From contig JAEZJQ010000145.1 of assembly GCA_023436305.1 (NCBI GenBank), forward strand, positions 1 to 30,316: a DNA stretch of 30,316 nucleotides, read 5' to 3'. The notes under the pieces are model-generated. The model worked only from the letters and a program-made list of their open reading frames with translations. It made no database searches and had not been told where the DNA came from. Of this stretch, positions 16,267 to 24,548 are shown piece after piece. A program made the position numbers and the translations under genes. Each line of letters begins with the position of its first letter. The stretch's first letter is position 1. Origin of the DNA: Bacillota bacterium. Its GTDB lineage: Bacteria; Bacillota; UBA4882; UBA8346.

Positions 16267-17562
16267 ATGGACAAAGTAATGAAAGGTAAATCATGGTTTT
16301 GGTTATTACTATTCGTAATTCTCGCTGGAAGTAATATGAGCGTTTTGCTAGCGAAAAGCGAAAAGGTCCAAATTTGGGATCGAGGAACCCACTATAAGGT
16401 GAACATCAATTTTTCGAAAAAGCCTTGCCACTGGGAAGTTGGCGTAGAATATGGCAAGCAGTTGAGGAAACAAATGCCGAAATTTGAAGCGTTGGTGGAT
16501 TCGTATCTGGCTGAAATTACGGGAAATGATTATGGTTACCGGATTATGCTGGGGCGGGCCAAGGATATTGAGCCCCAGGTGTCCAGGGAGTATCTCGATG
16601 AGATTAGCGGATTGGGTAAAACCATTTGTTCCACCATGGAAGCAATCAGGGGCGACAATAAGCTTTCTCCGGACGAATTATTGCTTTACAATCTAGTGCC
16701 GGACGTGGCCCGGGGTACACAGTGTAGCGCGGTGGGAGTATTTGGGTCCCGTTCAGCGATCCGTAAAACCATTATGGCCAGAGTCTTGGATTTCTACACC
16801 GGCTCACAGAACCAATTACCCAAATTACAAGCAGTAACATACATTACATATAACACCAAAAATGACACTCAATCCATTTGCCTCATCGGTTTTCTCGGTT
16901 ATTTCGGAGTAATCAGCGGCTTAAATGGTCAAGTTTTCGCGGCGATTCTGGATTCCACTTCTGGAGCCGCATATAGTTCCCAAGGGAAACGTTCATACCC
17001 GATGGACCTCCGGTTTGCCCTGGAAAACAAGGATCATTTGCATGAAGTGGCCGGGTATATGAGTGAGTCCGTTAAAAATTATTCCTATAATCATTTGATC
17101 GCGCTAGCCGACTCTTGGGGATTTCATGTTTTGGAAAACAATATCAGTGGTACCGGGAGTGACATACATCGGGCTTTACGGAATGATTGCTCGCCATTGA
17201 ATGATGGGATAACCTGGGGAATCCGGGATGCGGTGGCCTGTGTGAACTCCTTTGTATTGAAAGGAAATCACGATAATCATACCATTAACCCCAATAATAT
17301 GGCGCGTTGGGCGAAAATCAAGGAGTTACTGGCAGCCCAGGATGTTTTTACCCGTGCCGATTTGAAAAAACTGATTTCATACCATTATGGTCCGGAACCG
17401 GGTTCACAACTGAACGGGGATCTTTATAACGTGAACACCCAGCAAATCGTAATTTACGAACCGGATTCGCTGTCATTGGAAGTGTTTTTCCGGCCGAAAA
17501 ATACCAAACTGCCGGTGGAACCATTGTTTGAGACAGTTTCCGTTTTTTCATGCGATAATTGA
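16267..17562 (+). CDS. Secreted Ntn-hydrolase-like protein (C45 / acid-ceramidase-like)
   Basis: A 431-residue exported protein. Basic residues followed by the hydrophobic run WFWLLLFVILAGSNMSVLLA form a signal peptide. The motif GTQCSAVGVFG places Cys153 as candidate N-terminal nucleophile, exposed by autocleavage, followed by RVLDF as in C45 acyltransferases and acid-ceramidase/NAAA-like amidases (Cys then a G/A-R-x-x-D strand). Later blocks (GFLGYFGVISGLNGQVFA, then ALADSWGFHVLE) fit the alpha-beta-beta-alpha fold of that superfamily. Such enzymes hydrolyse or form amide bonds, so acting on an acyl-Asn or acyl-amine linkage in the periplasm is a reasonable guess. An excellent aaggagg (16253-16259) supports the ATG. 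It lies between the D-Asn NRPS and the ClbP-like gene. Confidence 0.7.
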   Translation: MDKVMKGKSWFWLLLFVILAGSNMSVLLAKSEKVQIWDRGTHYKVNINFSKKPCHWEVGVEYGKQLRKQMPKFEALVDSYLAEITGNDYGYRIMLGRAKDIEPQVSREYLDEISGLGKTICSTMEAIRGDNKLSPDELLLYNLVPDVARGTQCSAVGVFGSRSAIRKTIMARVLDFYTGSQNQLPKLQAVTYITYNTKNDTQSICLIGFLGYFGVISGLNGQVFAAILDSTSGAAYSSQGKRSYPMDLRFALENKDHLHEVAGYMSESVKNYSYNHLIALADSWGFHVLENNISGTGSDIHRALRNDCSPLNDGITWGIRDAVACVNSFVLKGNHDNHTINPNNMARWAKIKELLAAQDVFTRADLKKLISYHYGPEPGSQLNGDLYNVNTQQIVIYEPDSLSLEVFFRPKNTKLPVEPLFETVSVFSCDN

Positions 17563-17624
17563 GAACCGGCGTGGGACGTTTTTTATTTACATCTTTTTGA
17601 ATTGTTTGGGTACATGGAGTCAAA

Positions 17625-19199
17625 ATGAAATTTGCGAAGATTATTATTTTGGGATGCATGGCGTTTGGTTTTTTATATGGTATAACGTGGGGAGCGCCAG
17701 AGGATGGCTTGGTGGCACCGAACGGGGGGTTATCGAAAACCAAGATCGACCGGTTGGAGAGTTTTATCAAACGGCAGATGCGGCTGGGAAAAATACCGGG
17801 TATGGCGGTGGCGGTGGTCCAGGATGACCGGGTGGTATACCGGAGGGGATTTGGATTCGCCAATACGGGTCGAAAACAGCCGGTGACCCCGGAAACTATG
17901 TTTGAACTGGGTTCAACCAGTAAAGCCTTTACGGCCTTGGGGATCCTTTATTTGGCGGAAAAGGGCTTGTTAGACACCCATGACCCGGTAAAAAAATATA
18001 TCCCTTGGTTTCAGATGACCAAGCGTAAAAAAATGGTTGATCCCACCCTGGAGAGTCTAAATCGCTGGTTTCCCTGTTTCTATGTAACCCAGAACACAGA
18101 TATTACCATTGAACAATTACTGCATCATACTAGCGGCATCGATCCGGTAACTATCGCCGATATTCCTCCGTCCCGGTCACCCGATTCCTTGGAAAAAACG
18201 GTCCGGACTGTGATGCGAAAAGCCATGAAACCGCAAATGGATTATTATCCGGGAGAGCGGTATCAATACACCACCATCAACTATGATATTTTAGGTTTAA
18301 TTATCTCCAAAGTCTCCGGACAACCTTATGAAGATTTTATGAAAGAGCATATTCTGGAGCCTTTCGGGATGAACCATACCGTTTTATTCCGGGAACAAGC
18401 GGGTAAAAATTTAGCCACCGGTTATAAAGTAGGTTTCTTAAGGCCGCTTGAATATAATGCCCCGATGTACCGGGGCAATACTCCGGCTGGATATGTTATT
18501 AGCAGTGTTGAGGATATGTCTTGGTGGCTTAAAATTCAAATGGGAACAGCACCGGTGTCCCCTTTTTATAGGCAGATTGTGGATCAGTCACATCACGATG
18601 ATTACGACTATAGCAATGGTTGGATCATTCACCGGATGAGTGACGGAATTAAGTTTTCCCACGCTGGTGCCAATCCCAATTATTCATCGTATATTGAATT
18701 CTGGCTACCGGAAAAACTGGGAATCATTCTATTACTCAATTGTAATTCCGGATTCGCCGGGGGAATCGGTGAAGGAATTGTCAATATCATTCATGGCAGG
18801 GGCCGGATTCCGGAGCGGTTGTTCGATATGTATGTGGATTACGATGGTATTTCGTGTCTGGTTATGGTAGCGTTGCTGATTATCATCGGTTTATCCATCC
18901 GTTTTGTGGTGGAACGTTATCATTCATATCCGAAATATACAGGGGTTGGCGGTAAGAATTCGGTCAAATTTTTAATATTCATTTTATTACTAATTGTATT
19001 AAGTACTACCAGTTATTTTTTACCAAAAATCATCTTTGGTTATTACTGGGCTTTTTTAGCAGTCTGGGGTCCCATTACGGTTTTGATAGCGTTGGCATTA
19101 GTTTTTATAGAAATAATGATCGGTTATTTGTATTTATGGAATGTTTGCTTTTTCAAAAATAAAGATAAGAAAGCCGGGTCAAAAGTACAAAATCATTAA
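17625..19199 (+). CDS. ClbP-like membrane-anchored serine peptidase (beta-lactamase fold)
   Basis: A 524-residue protein: signal peptide (about 1-23), a class-C-beta-lactamase-fold domain (about 35-395), then three C-terminal membrane helices (about 405-427, 446-464, 475-505). The catalytic set is visible: Ser97 and Lys100 in GSTSKAF, Tyr215 in QYTTINY, and an HAGANPN motif near 345 in place of the KTG triad. ClbP has the same layout, with Ser95/Lys98 and three C-terminal helices, and removes N-acyl-D-Asn from precolibactin; XcnG and ZmaM do likewise for xenocoumacin and zwittermicin. The D-Asn module just upstream makes that role likely here. A general D,D-peptidase or esterase is the alternative. 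Start ATG 17625 with ggag at 17615-17618. The ABC exporter gene follows within 40 bp. Confidence 0.85.
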   Translation: MKFAKIIILGCMAFGFLYGITWGAPEDGLVAPNGGLSKTKIDRLESFIKRQMRLGKIPGMAVAVVQDDRVVYRRGFGFANTGRKQPVTPETMFELGSTSKAFTALGILYLAEKGLLDTHDPVKKYIPWFQMTKRKKMVDPTLESLNRWFPCFYVTQNTDITIEQLLHHTSGIDPVTIADIPPSRSPDSLEKTVRTVMRKAMKPQMDYYPGERYQYTTINYDILGLIISKVSGQPYEDFMKEHILEPFGMNHTVLFREQAGKNLATGYKVGFLRPLEYNAPMYRGNTPAGYVISSVEDMSWWLKIQMGTAPVSPFYRQIVDQSHHDDYDYSNGWIIHRMSDGIKFSHAGANPNYSSYIEFWLPEKLGIILLLNCNSGFAGGIGEGIVNIIHGRGRIPERLFDMYVDYDGISCLVMVALLIIIGLSIRFVVERYHSYPKYTGVGGKNSVKFLIFILLLIVLSTTSYFLPKIIFGYYWAFLAVWGPITVLIALALVFIEIMIGYLYLWNVCFFKNKDKKAGSKVQNH

Positions 19200-19238
19200 G
19201 GCAACCGGGGAATGGGAATTCGGTGGGGGATTAAAAGA

Positions 19239-20954
19239 ATGGACAAACAAGAAAATACCTTTAAAAATATATTGATAATGTTTAAGCCCTATTTCCGTGA
19301 GTATTTTATCACTTTCATCTGCATCACCCTGGGGTCTATTGTCAGCTTGCAATACCCCTTGGTGTTAAAAATCATTGTGGATGATGTCCTCATCAATAAA
19401 AACTATAATATGTTGTTTTTAATGGTGATCGTCTATATATTGTTATTTTTAGTGGGATTTTTCTTTAATTTTTTAACTTCATTTATGAATGAAATCAATA
19501 CCCAATCGTTTGCCTTTGACCTAAAAAAAAGGTTATTCTCTCATTTCCAGAAGACACCATTGTCATTCTTAAATCAAACCAGCATGGGAGAGTTGGTTAG
19601 CAACTTTAATAACGATGTGGACACTATCAGTAATTTTGTATCCCAGGAATTAATCCGGTTTGTCACCAATGTCCTGAATATCATGGTAGTTATGGTCATG
19701 CTGATCATTCTCAATTGGAGATTGGCCATTTTCTTGATCCTCTTGATACCGATTTTTTTTATTGCCAATATTTTAACCCGAAACCATTTTAAGAAATTCT
19801 TTTTTATAAACCGGGAATTAATCACAGAAGGGAATAATCTGTATCAAAATGTTTTCTATAACATTAAATTGGTAAAATTATTCGTTGCCCAGCGTAAATT
19901 CATGAAACAGTTTCTCTCCTGGCAAGATAAGGCGATTACGGTGGCCATACGAAGAACGGTTGCGGGCAATTTACTTCAACAGCTTACCATGATTGTTTTT
20001 CTAATCGGTAACGTGATCATAATCTGGTATGGTGCTAGTATGGTGTTTCGTAATCAATTATCCATCGGCGGTCTGGTTGCCTTCTATACATATATTCCTT
20101 CATTATTTTCACCCATCGGCGCTCTGATTGATTCCACCGTTCAATTGCGCAATTTTGAAACATCGATCAACCGGATTCGCAAGTATTTGGATGTTGAAAC
20201 CGAAGCTACCGTAAAAAGCAAATATAAAATCACTCGGGGAAGTATCGATTACCGGGAAGTTTCTTTCAAATACGGTGATCATGGGGTATTAAATGATATC
20301 AATGCTTCCATCAAAGCCGGTGAAAAGGTGGCGTTAATCGGGAAAAACGGGAGCGGCAAGACCACCATGGTCAATTTATTATTGCGGCTTTATGAGATTT
20401 CTAGCGGCCAAATTGATATTGATGGCACCGATATCAAAAAATTCCCGTTAAACTATCTCCGCAAAAAAATCGGGATCGTAACCCAGGAAGTGAACTTTTT
20501 TAATTTGTCCATTGAAGATAATCTGCGAATCAGTAATCCATTTTGCAGCCAAAATGATATTATCAAGGCCTGTCAGATTACCGGCGCCCATGAATTTATC
20601 AGTTGCCTTCCCGATGGTTATAAAACCATGATTGGTGAGCGGGGTTACAATTTTTCCGGAGGCCAACTGCAAAAGCTGGCCATTTCCAGGTTAATCTTAA
20701 AGAATCCGGAAATTATTATCTTCGATGAAGCCACTTCATCCCTTGATCATGAAAGCACGCAGTTCTTTTATCAACTATTCGCATCGGTATTTAAAGACCG
20801 GACCATTTTGTTTATATTGCATGACCTGAAAAATATTGTTTACGCCGACAAAGTTATTTTACTCAAAGACCAGACCGTAAAAAACATTTACCTGAAAACA
20901 GATTTCGCCCAAAATCAAGATATTTACGCGGAATTGCAAAAGAATGTTTCATAG
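19239..20954 (+). CDS. ABC exporter half-transporter (TMD-NBD fusion)
   Basis: An MsbA-type exporter that would work as a homodimer. Numbered from ATG 19239 (571 aa): six membrane helices in about 10-300, then the nucleotide-binding domain with Walker A GKNGSGKTT from 368, signature FSGGQ near 472-476, Walker B IIIFDEATSSLD near 492-503, and the H-loop His in FILHD. An in-frame ATG at 19212 would add nine residues but has only one base between ccgggga and the codon; ATG 19239 has ggtggggga 8 nt upstream and is preferred. It starts right after the ClbP-like gene. In zwittermicin ZmaM the peptidase and ABC transporter are one polypeptide, so this pair looks like the unfused version. With HlyD and TolC it would pass product across two membranes. 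Confidence 0.9.
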   Translation: MDKQENTFKNILIMFKPYFREYFITFICITLGSIVSLQYPLVLKIIVDDVLINKNYNMLFLMVIVYILLFLVGFFFNFLTSFMNEINTQSFAFDLKKRLFSHFQKTPLSFLNQTSMGELVSNFNNDVDTISNFVSQELIRFVTNVLNIMVVMVMLIILNWRLAIFLILLIPIFFIANILTRNHFKKFFFINRELITEGNNLYQNVFYNIKLVKLFVAQRKFMKQFLSWQDKAITVAIRRTVAGNLLQQLTMIVFLIGNVIIIWYGASMVFRNQLSIGGLVAFYTYIPSLFSPIGALIDSTVQLRNFETSINRIRKYLDVETEATVKSKYKITRGSIDYREVSFKYGDHGVLNDINASIKAGEKVALIGKNGSGKTTMVNLLLRLYEISSGQIDIDGTDIKKFPLNYLRKKIGIVTQEVNFFNLSIEDNLRISNPFCSQNDIIKACQITGAHEFISCLPDGYKTMIGERGYNFSGGQLQKLAISRLILKNPEIIIFDEATSSLDHESTQFFYQLFASVFKDRTILFILHDLKNIVYADKVILLKDQTVKNIYLKTDFAQNQDIYAELQKNVS

Positions 20955-21081
20955 TCCGGGGATGGTTGCAAGTGGTGAGTGATGGTCATGGATAATATTT
21001 AATTCTGTAACCGTTCATTCAACGGAATTCTTATTTTTAAATGTTAATCGTAAATTGAGCTCCGAAAATGTGGTGAAAATT

Positions 21082-22221
21082 ATGTCACTCAAAAAAACCA
21101 GGCAGAAATACATTTACAATTTTTTCTATATTGTAATCATTATAACCATTGTCATCAGCCTTTGGTTCCGGGTTATCCGGGTGAATGAAACCATTGCGAT
21201 TTATGGTGTGATCAAGGCAAGAAATTTGGAAGTCATCAAGAGCCCTTGCGAAACCTATCTTAAGGAAATCCATGTGGTTCCCGGGGAAGAGGTCCATAAA
21301 GGACAACTTCTGGCTCGTTTAGACGGGGTGAGTATTCAAAACTATATTCAAGATATTCGTTCCCAAATTATCGAGGCGGAAAAGCGTAAAACCGATTTGG
21401 GCGCGAACACTGATGTCACATCATATCGAATCCGGGTCTTGGAGCAGGAGATTATTCAATGCCGGGTCAGGCTGGATAGTGCTGAAAAAAAATTTCAGGA
21501 AAACAGTAAGCTTTTTAAAGAGGGGGCCATATCCGAGCTGGATTTTCTAGATAGCAAGAATGAGGTGATAACCCTTAGAGCTGAACTCATCAAACAGGAG
21601 GATAATTTGGCGATTTATAAACGCCAAAATAATCAAGAATATCTGGCCAGTGCCACCCGAGAGATTAATTTTCAGAGCGACAAAATCAAAGAATATGAAA
21701 GAATTTTACTTACGATTAACCGGCAATTTCTTTTTTCCAATGATTATACCGGAAGTCCATGCATTATTGCTCCTTGTGATGGCATTGTAACCGCCGTTGG
21801 GGATTCAACCAGCAGCGAAACCAATTCCACCAGGGACAATAATTTCGAGGGAAAAACTTTCAAGGCTAATGAAACCATTTTCGAGATCAGTAATCCCAAT
21901 GATATTTATATTGAAGGCAACATTCGGGAGAATGATTTCCCTTATGTCAGCGAGGATGATACCGTGTACATCACTTTTGCTGCTTATCCATATCAGAAGT
22001 ACGGAGTATTTAACGGTGTGATTGACAAACTGTACAGGGAACCCACCGGGAATACCAATCAAACACAATACAAATGTGATATTCGATTGTTTAATCTCAA
22101 ATCCAATCGTAAGATTAAAACATTTTCGGGTTTGAATGTCTATGGTTCGGTGGATACCAAAAAGAATTATAACCTTTGGCAATATATTGGGAAAAAAGTA
22201 TTTGAAAATAGTACGCGGTAG
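21082..22221 (+). CDS. HlyD-family periplasmic adaptor (membrane fusion protein)
   Basis: Links an inner-membrane exporter to an outer-membrane channel. A single N-terminal membrane helix (FFYIVIIITIVISLWFRVI) is followed by the first half of a lipoyl-like domain (SPCETYLKEIHVVPGEEVHKGQLLARLD), a long coiled-coil hairpin (about 85-215), the second lipoyl half (IIAPCDGIVTAVG), and beta-barrel segments (GNIRENDFPYVSEDDTVYITF). Several starts are possible: TTG 21055, GTG 21070/21073, ATG 21082. I choose ATG 21082 (379 aa) because it begins just before the basic residues and helix and has ggtg 6 nt upstream; none has a strong SD. It lies about 127 bp after the ABC gene and partners with the TolC protein at 8801. 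Confidence 0.85.
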   Translation: MSLKKTRQKYIYNFFYIVIIITIVISLWFRVIRVNETIAIYGVIKARNLEVIKSPCETYLKEIHVVPGEEVHKGQLLARLDGVSIQNYIQDIRSQIIEAEKRKTDLGANTDVTSYRIRVLEQEIIQCRVRLDSAEKKFQENSKLFKEGAISELDFLDSKNEVITLRAELIKQEDNLAIYKRQNNQEYLASATREINFQSDKIKEYERILLTINRQFLFSNDYTGSPCIIAPCDGIVTAVGDSTSSETNSTRDNNFEGKTFKANETIFEISNPNDIYIEGNIRENDFPYVSEDDTVYITFAAYPYQKYGVFNGVIDKLYREPTGNTNQTQYKCDIRLFNLKSNRKIKTFSGLNVYGSVDTKKNYNLWQYIGKKVFENSTR

Positions 22222-22299
22222 GGAATGGTGAAGATTATCTAATTCTGTCAAATTGGTTCAACCTGAAAATCCTGATTCAAGTCTTTTATGTTTTTAATG

Positions 22300-22416
22300 C
22301 TAGGAGTCTGTGCGCATAACACGGTTTAATAACTCAAAACCACTATATATTGTATTAGAACGTGTTACTTGATACTAAATATGTTTCGAAAATCCATTAG
22401 CCGCACAGACTACTAG
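22300..22416. repeat. MITE-like element with near-perfect terminal inverted repeats
   Basis: CTAGGAGTCTGTGCG (22300-22314) and CGCACAGACTACTAG (22402-22416) pair over 15 positions with one mismatch, 87 nt apart. A second nested pair TAACACG (22317-22323) / CGTGTTA (22361-22367) lies inside, and GGTTT / AAACC (22323-22327, 22337-22341) inside that. The outermost CTAG on each side could be a 4-bp target duplication of the IS5 type. There is no coding capacity. A long-range RNA structure before the AT gene is the alternative. Confidence 0.5.
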
Positions 22417-22457
22417 TTCATTCGTCTCATAAAATTCCAGTCAAGGGGGAAGAGAAA

Positions 22458-23723
22458 TTGAAGAAAATAGCCATATTGTTTCCCGGACAAGGTTCACAAT
22501 ACGCTGGCTTGGGAAAGGGGATTTATGAGAAATATCCGGTGACCCGTAATGTATTTAATGAAGCCAATGAAGTGTTGGGTTTTGACTTGGCGAAGCTTTG
22601 TTTTGAAGGAAGTCTGGAAGAGCTTACTCAAACCGAAAATGCGCAACCGGCCATTTTAACGGTTAGTGTAGCGATGTTTGAAATCTACCGGCAGGAAATC
22701 GGTATCGACCCACAATTCGCAGCCGGACATAGCCTGGGGGAGATTACAGCATTAACCTGCGCCGGAGCCACCCGGTTTTCCGATGCGGTAAAACTGGTAC
22801 GGCAACGGGGGTTGTTAATGCGGGACGCCATGAAAAAAGGGGAAGGAGCCATGGCGGCCATCGCTGGAATCGAACAGACGGAGGTGCAGGCTGTATGCAC
22901 CAAATTGAACAATGGTGATAATGTTTTGGTGATTTCCAACGACAACTCACCGGATCAAGTAGTAATATCCGGCCATAAGTCTTTGGTGGACGAAGCGGGC
23001 AAAATTTTAACTGGAAAAGGGGCCAAAGTTGTTCCTTTAAAAGTGAGTGCACCGTTCCACAGCCCCTTGATGCAGCCCGCCGCCGAACAATTTACAGCCG
23101 AACTTAAAAAGTATGATTACCAGCCTATGAAATGGCCGGTAATTTCAAATGTTACCGGAATGCCCTACCAGGATTCGAGTCAAATTGTTTCATTGTTAAC
23201 GGAACAAATGACCCATCCGGTGCTGTGGCGAGAAACAATAGCGTATCTAAAAAATCAAGGAACGGAGATGGCGGTGGAGATTGGACCGCAGACTGTGTTA
23301 CGGAATTTAATGAAATCCAATGCGCCTCTGATCCGGGCTTTTTCCTATGACAAGGAGGAAGATGTCCGGAATTTGAAAAATACAGTGGCAACTCCACCTT
23401 CCGGGATGGTAAAATCAAGAGATTTTCAACATACGGTGGTAACCAAATGTATCCAAATCGCGATTTGTACCAGAAACCGCAACTGGGATAACGATGAGTA
23501 TCAAAAAGGTGTTGTGGAACCTTATCGCAAGATTCAAAAAATACAGGAAGAATTGGAAAAAAGCAATCAGGAACCCACTCTGGAGCAAATGAAGGAAGCG
23601 CTTGATATGTTAAAATCGGTGTTTGTTACCAAAAAAACACCGCGTGATGAACAAATCGAGCGGTTCAATGAAGTTTTTGACACCACCGGAACACGGCATT
23701 TATTTCCTGATTTTGTGTCATAA
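22458..23723 (+). CDS. Trans-acting malonyl-CoA:ACP acyltransferase (trans-AT)
   Basis: Loads malonyl extender units onto carrier domains lacking their own AT. FabD fold: FPGQGSQYAGLG at the N-terminus, Ser92 in GHSLGE, the RQRGLLM Arg region, and His201 in SAPFHSPLM. Length is 421, about 110 residues more than FabD. The extension (about 310-421) has VVEPYRKIQKIQEELE and a coiled-coil-like helix and resembles the tail of some trans-AT PKS acyltransferases. It explains how the AT-less KS-ACP protein at 4235 is loaded. Start TTG 22458 with aaggggga (22443-22450) 7 nt upstream; no ATG preserves the FPGQGSQ N-terminus. The gene follows the MITE-like element and is 51 bp before the second thioesterase. 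Confidence 0.9.
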   Translation: MKKIAILFPGQGSQYAGLGKGIYEKYPVTRNVFNEANEVLGFDLAKLCFEGSLEELTQTENAQPAILTVSVAMFEIYRQEIGIDPQFAAGHSLGEITALTCAGATRFSDAVKLVRQRGLLMRDAMKKGEGAMAAIAGIEQTEVQAVCTKLNNGDNVLVISNDNSPDQVVISGHKSLVDEAGKILTGKGAKVVPLKVSAPFHSPLMQPAAEQFTAELKKYDYQPMKWPVISNVTGMPYQDSSQIVSLLTEQMTHPVLWRETIAYLKNQGTEMAVEIGPQTVLRNLMKSNAPLIRAFSYDKEEDVRNLKNTVATPPSGMVKSRDFQHTVVTKCIQIAICTRNRNWDNDEYQKGVVEPYRKIQKIQEELEKSNQEPTLEQMKEALDMLKSVFVTKKTPRDEQIERFNEVFDTTGTRHLFPDFVS

Positions 23724-23774
23724 TCCTATGGATTGAATTGATTTCATCGATGATTGGGAAGGAAAGCGATTTAG

Positions 23775-24512
23775 ATGATTAAACTTTTTTGCCTGCCCTA
23801 TGCCGGCGGTTCAGCCATGGTTTATAACCGGTGGAAGTTAAGTATCAACGGAATGATTCAAATACGCCCCGTTGAGCTCACCGGGAGAGGTAAACGGTTT
23901 ACCGAACCTTATTATGATAATCTAATGCAAGCGGTGGATGATATTTATCGATTAGTCAAACCCGAATTAAATGGGCTTTACGCTTTTTACGGGCACAGCA
24001 TGGGGAGTCTGCTAGTCTATGAATTAGTCCGGAAGATTAATTCCTTGCCTCATCCCCAGCCGGTTCATTTGTTTTTGTCCGGTGGAAGCCCCCCTCACAT
24101 CAGAAAAAGCGATAAAGTATATCATAAGATGCCTGAAGAACAGTTCAAAGAAGAAATCTTCAAAATGGGCGGAACCCCCAGAGAAGTCTTTGAAAACAAA
24201 GAATTACTGGAGATATTCATTCCTTTGTTGCGGGCCGACTATAAAATTCTTGAAACCTATGAATTCCAGCCCGAACATCCAGTTTTCGATTGTGGGATTA
24301 CATTATTTAACGGAAAAGAGGACGAGGAAGTCACCAGCGATGAAATCCGCCAATGGCAGCGGTATACAAAAGTCCAATGCCCGCTCCATGAATATGAAAG
24401 TGGTCATTTCTTCATTCATGATCAGATGGAGGATATCGTTCAAATCATTAATGACACATTGATTCAGGCCTTGCTTCAAAGCGAGGTGAGCCATCAAGTG
24501 TTTGGCATGTAA
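23775..24512 (+). CDS. Type II thioesterase (copy 2)
   Basis: Paralogue of the thioesterase at 7955, with about 75% identity over 228 aligned residues by hand count and one gap. The catalytic Ser is Ser75 in GHSMGS, the acidic residue is likely in GKEDEE, and the His is in ESGHFFIHD near 211. The C-terminus is about eight residues longer. Its leader repeats tgggaaggaaag (23755-23766) from copy 1, so the duplicated unit included the ribosome-binding site. It sits between the trans-AT and the large NRPS; copy 1 is next to the KS-ACP unit. The two may serve different carrier domains. Confidence 0.92.
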   Translation: MIKLFCLPYAGGSAMVYNRWKLSINGMIQIRPVELTGRGKRFTEPYYDNLMQAVDDIYRLVKPELNGLYAFYGHSMGSLLVYELVRKINSLPHPQPVHLFLSGGSPPHIRKSDKVYHKMPEEQFKEEIFKMGGTPREVFENKELLEIFIPLLRADYKILETYEFQPEHPVFDCGITLFNGKEDEEVTSDEIRQWQRYTKVQCPLHEYESGHFFIHDQMEDIVQIINDTLIQALLQSEVSHQVFGM

Positions 24513-24548
24513 TCAAAAATTTCCAATAAGAAATGGTGTGATAATTGG

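Noticed and set aside
17348..17863. 171-residue open frame on the minus strand
   Set aside because: It is antisense to the ends of two well-supported genes, the Ntn-hydrolase-like and the ClbP-like genes, and has low-complexity composition.
21011..21035. CCGTT-N5-AACGG followed by a T-rich stretch as a terminator between the ABC and HlyD genes
   Set aside because: Only five base pairs and the T-run begins several bases after the stem; too weak to claim, and the genes are expected to be co-expressed.
21805..22251. 148-residue open frame on the minus strand
   Set aside because: Antisense to the HlyD adaptor; its composition mirrors the coding strand and there is no plausible start signal.
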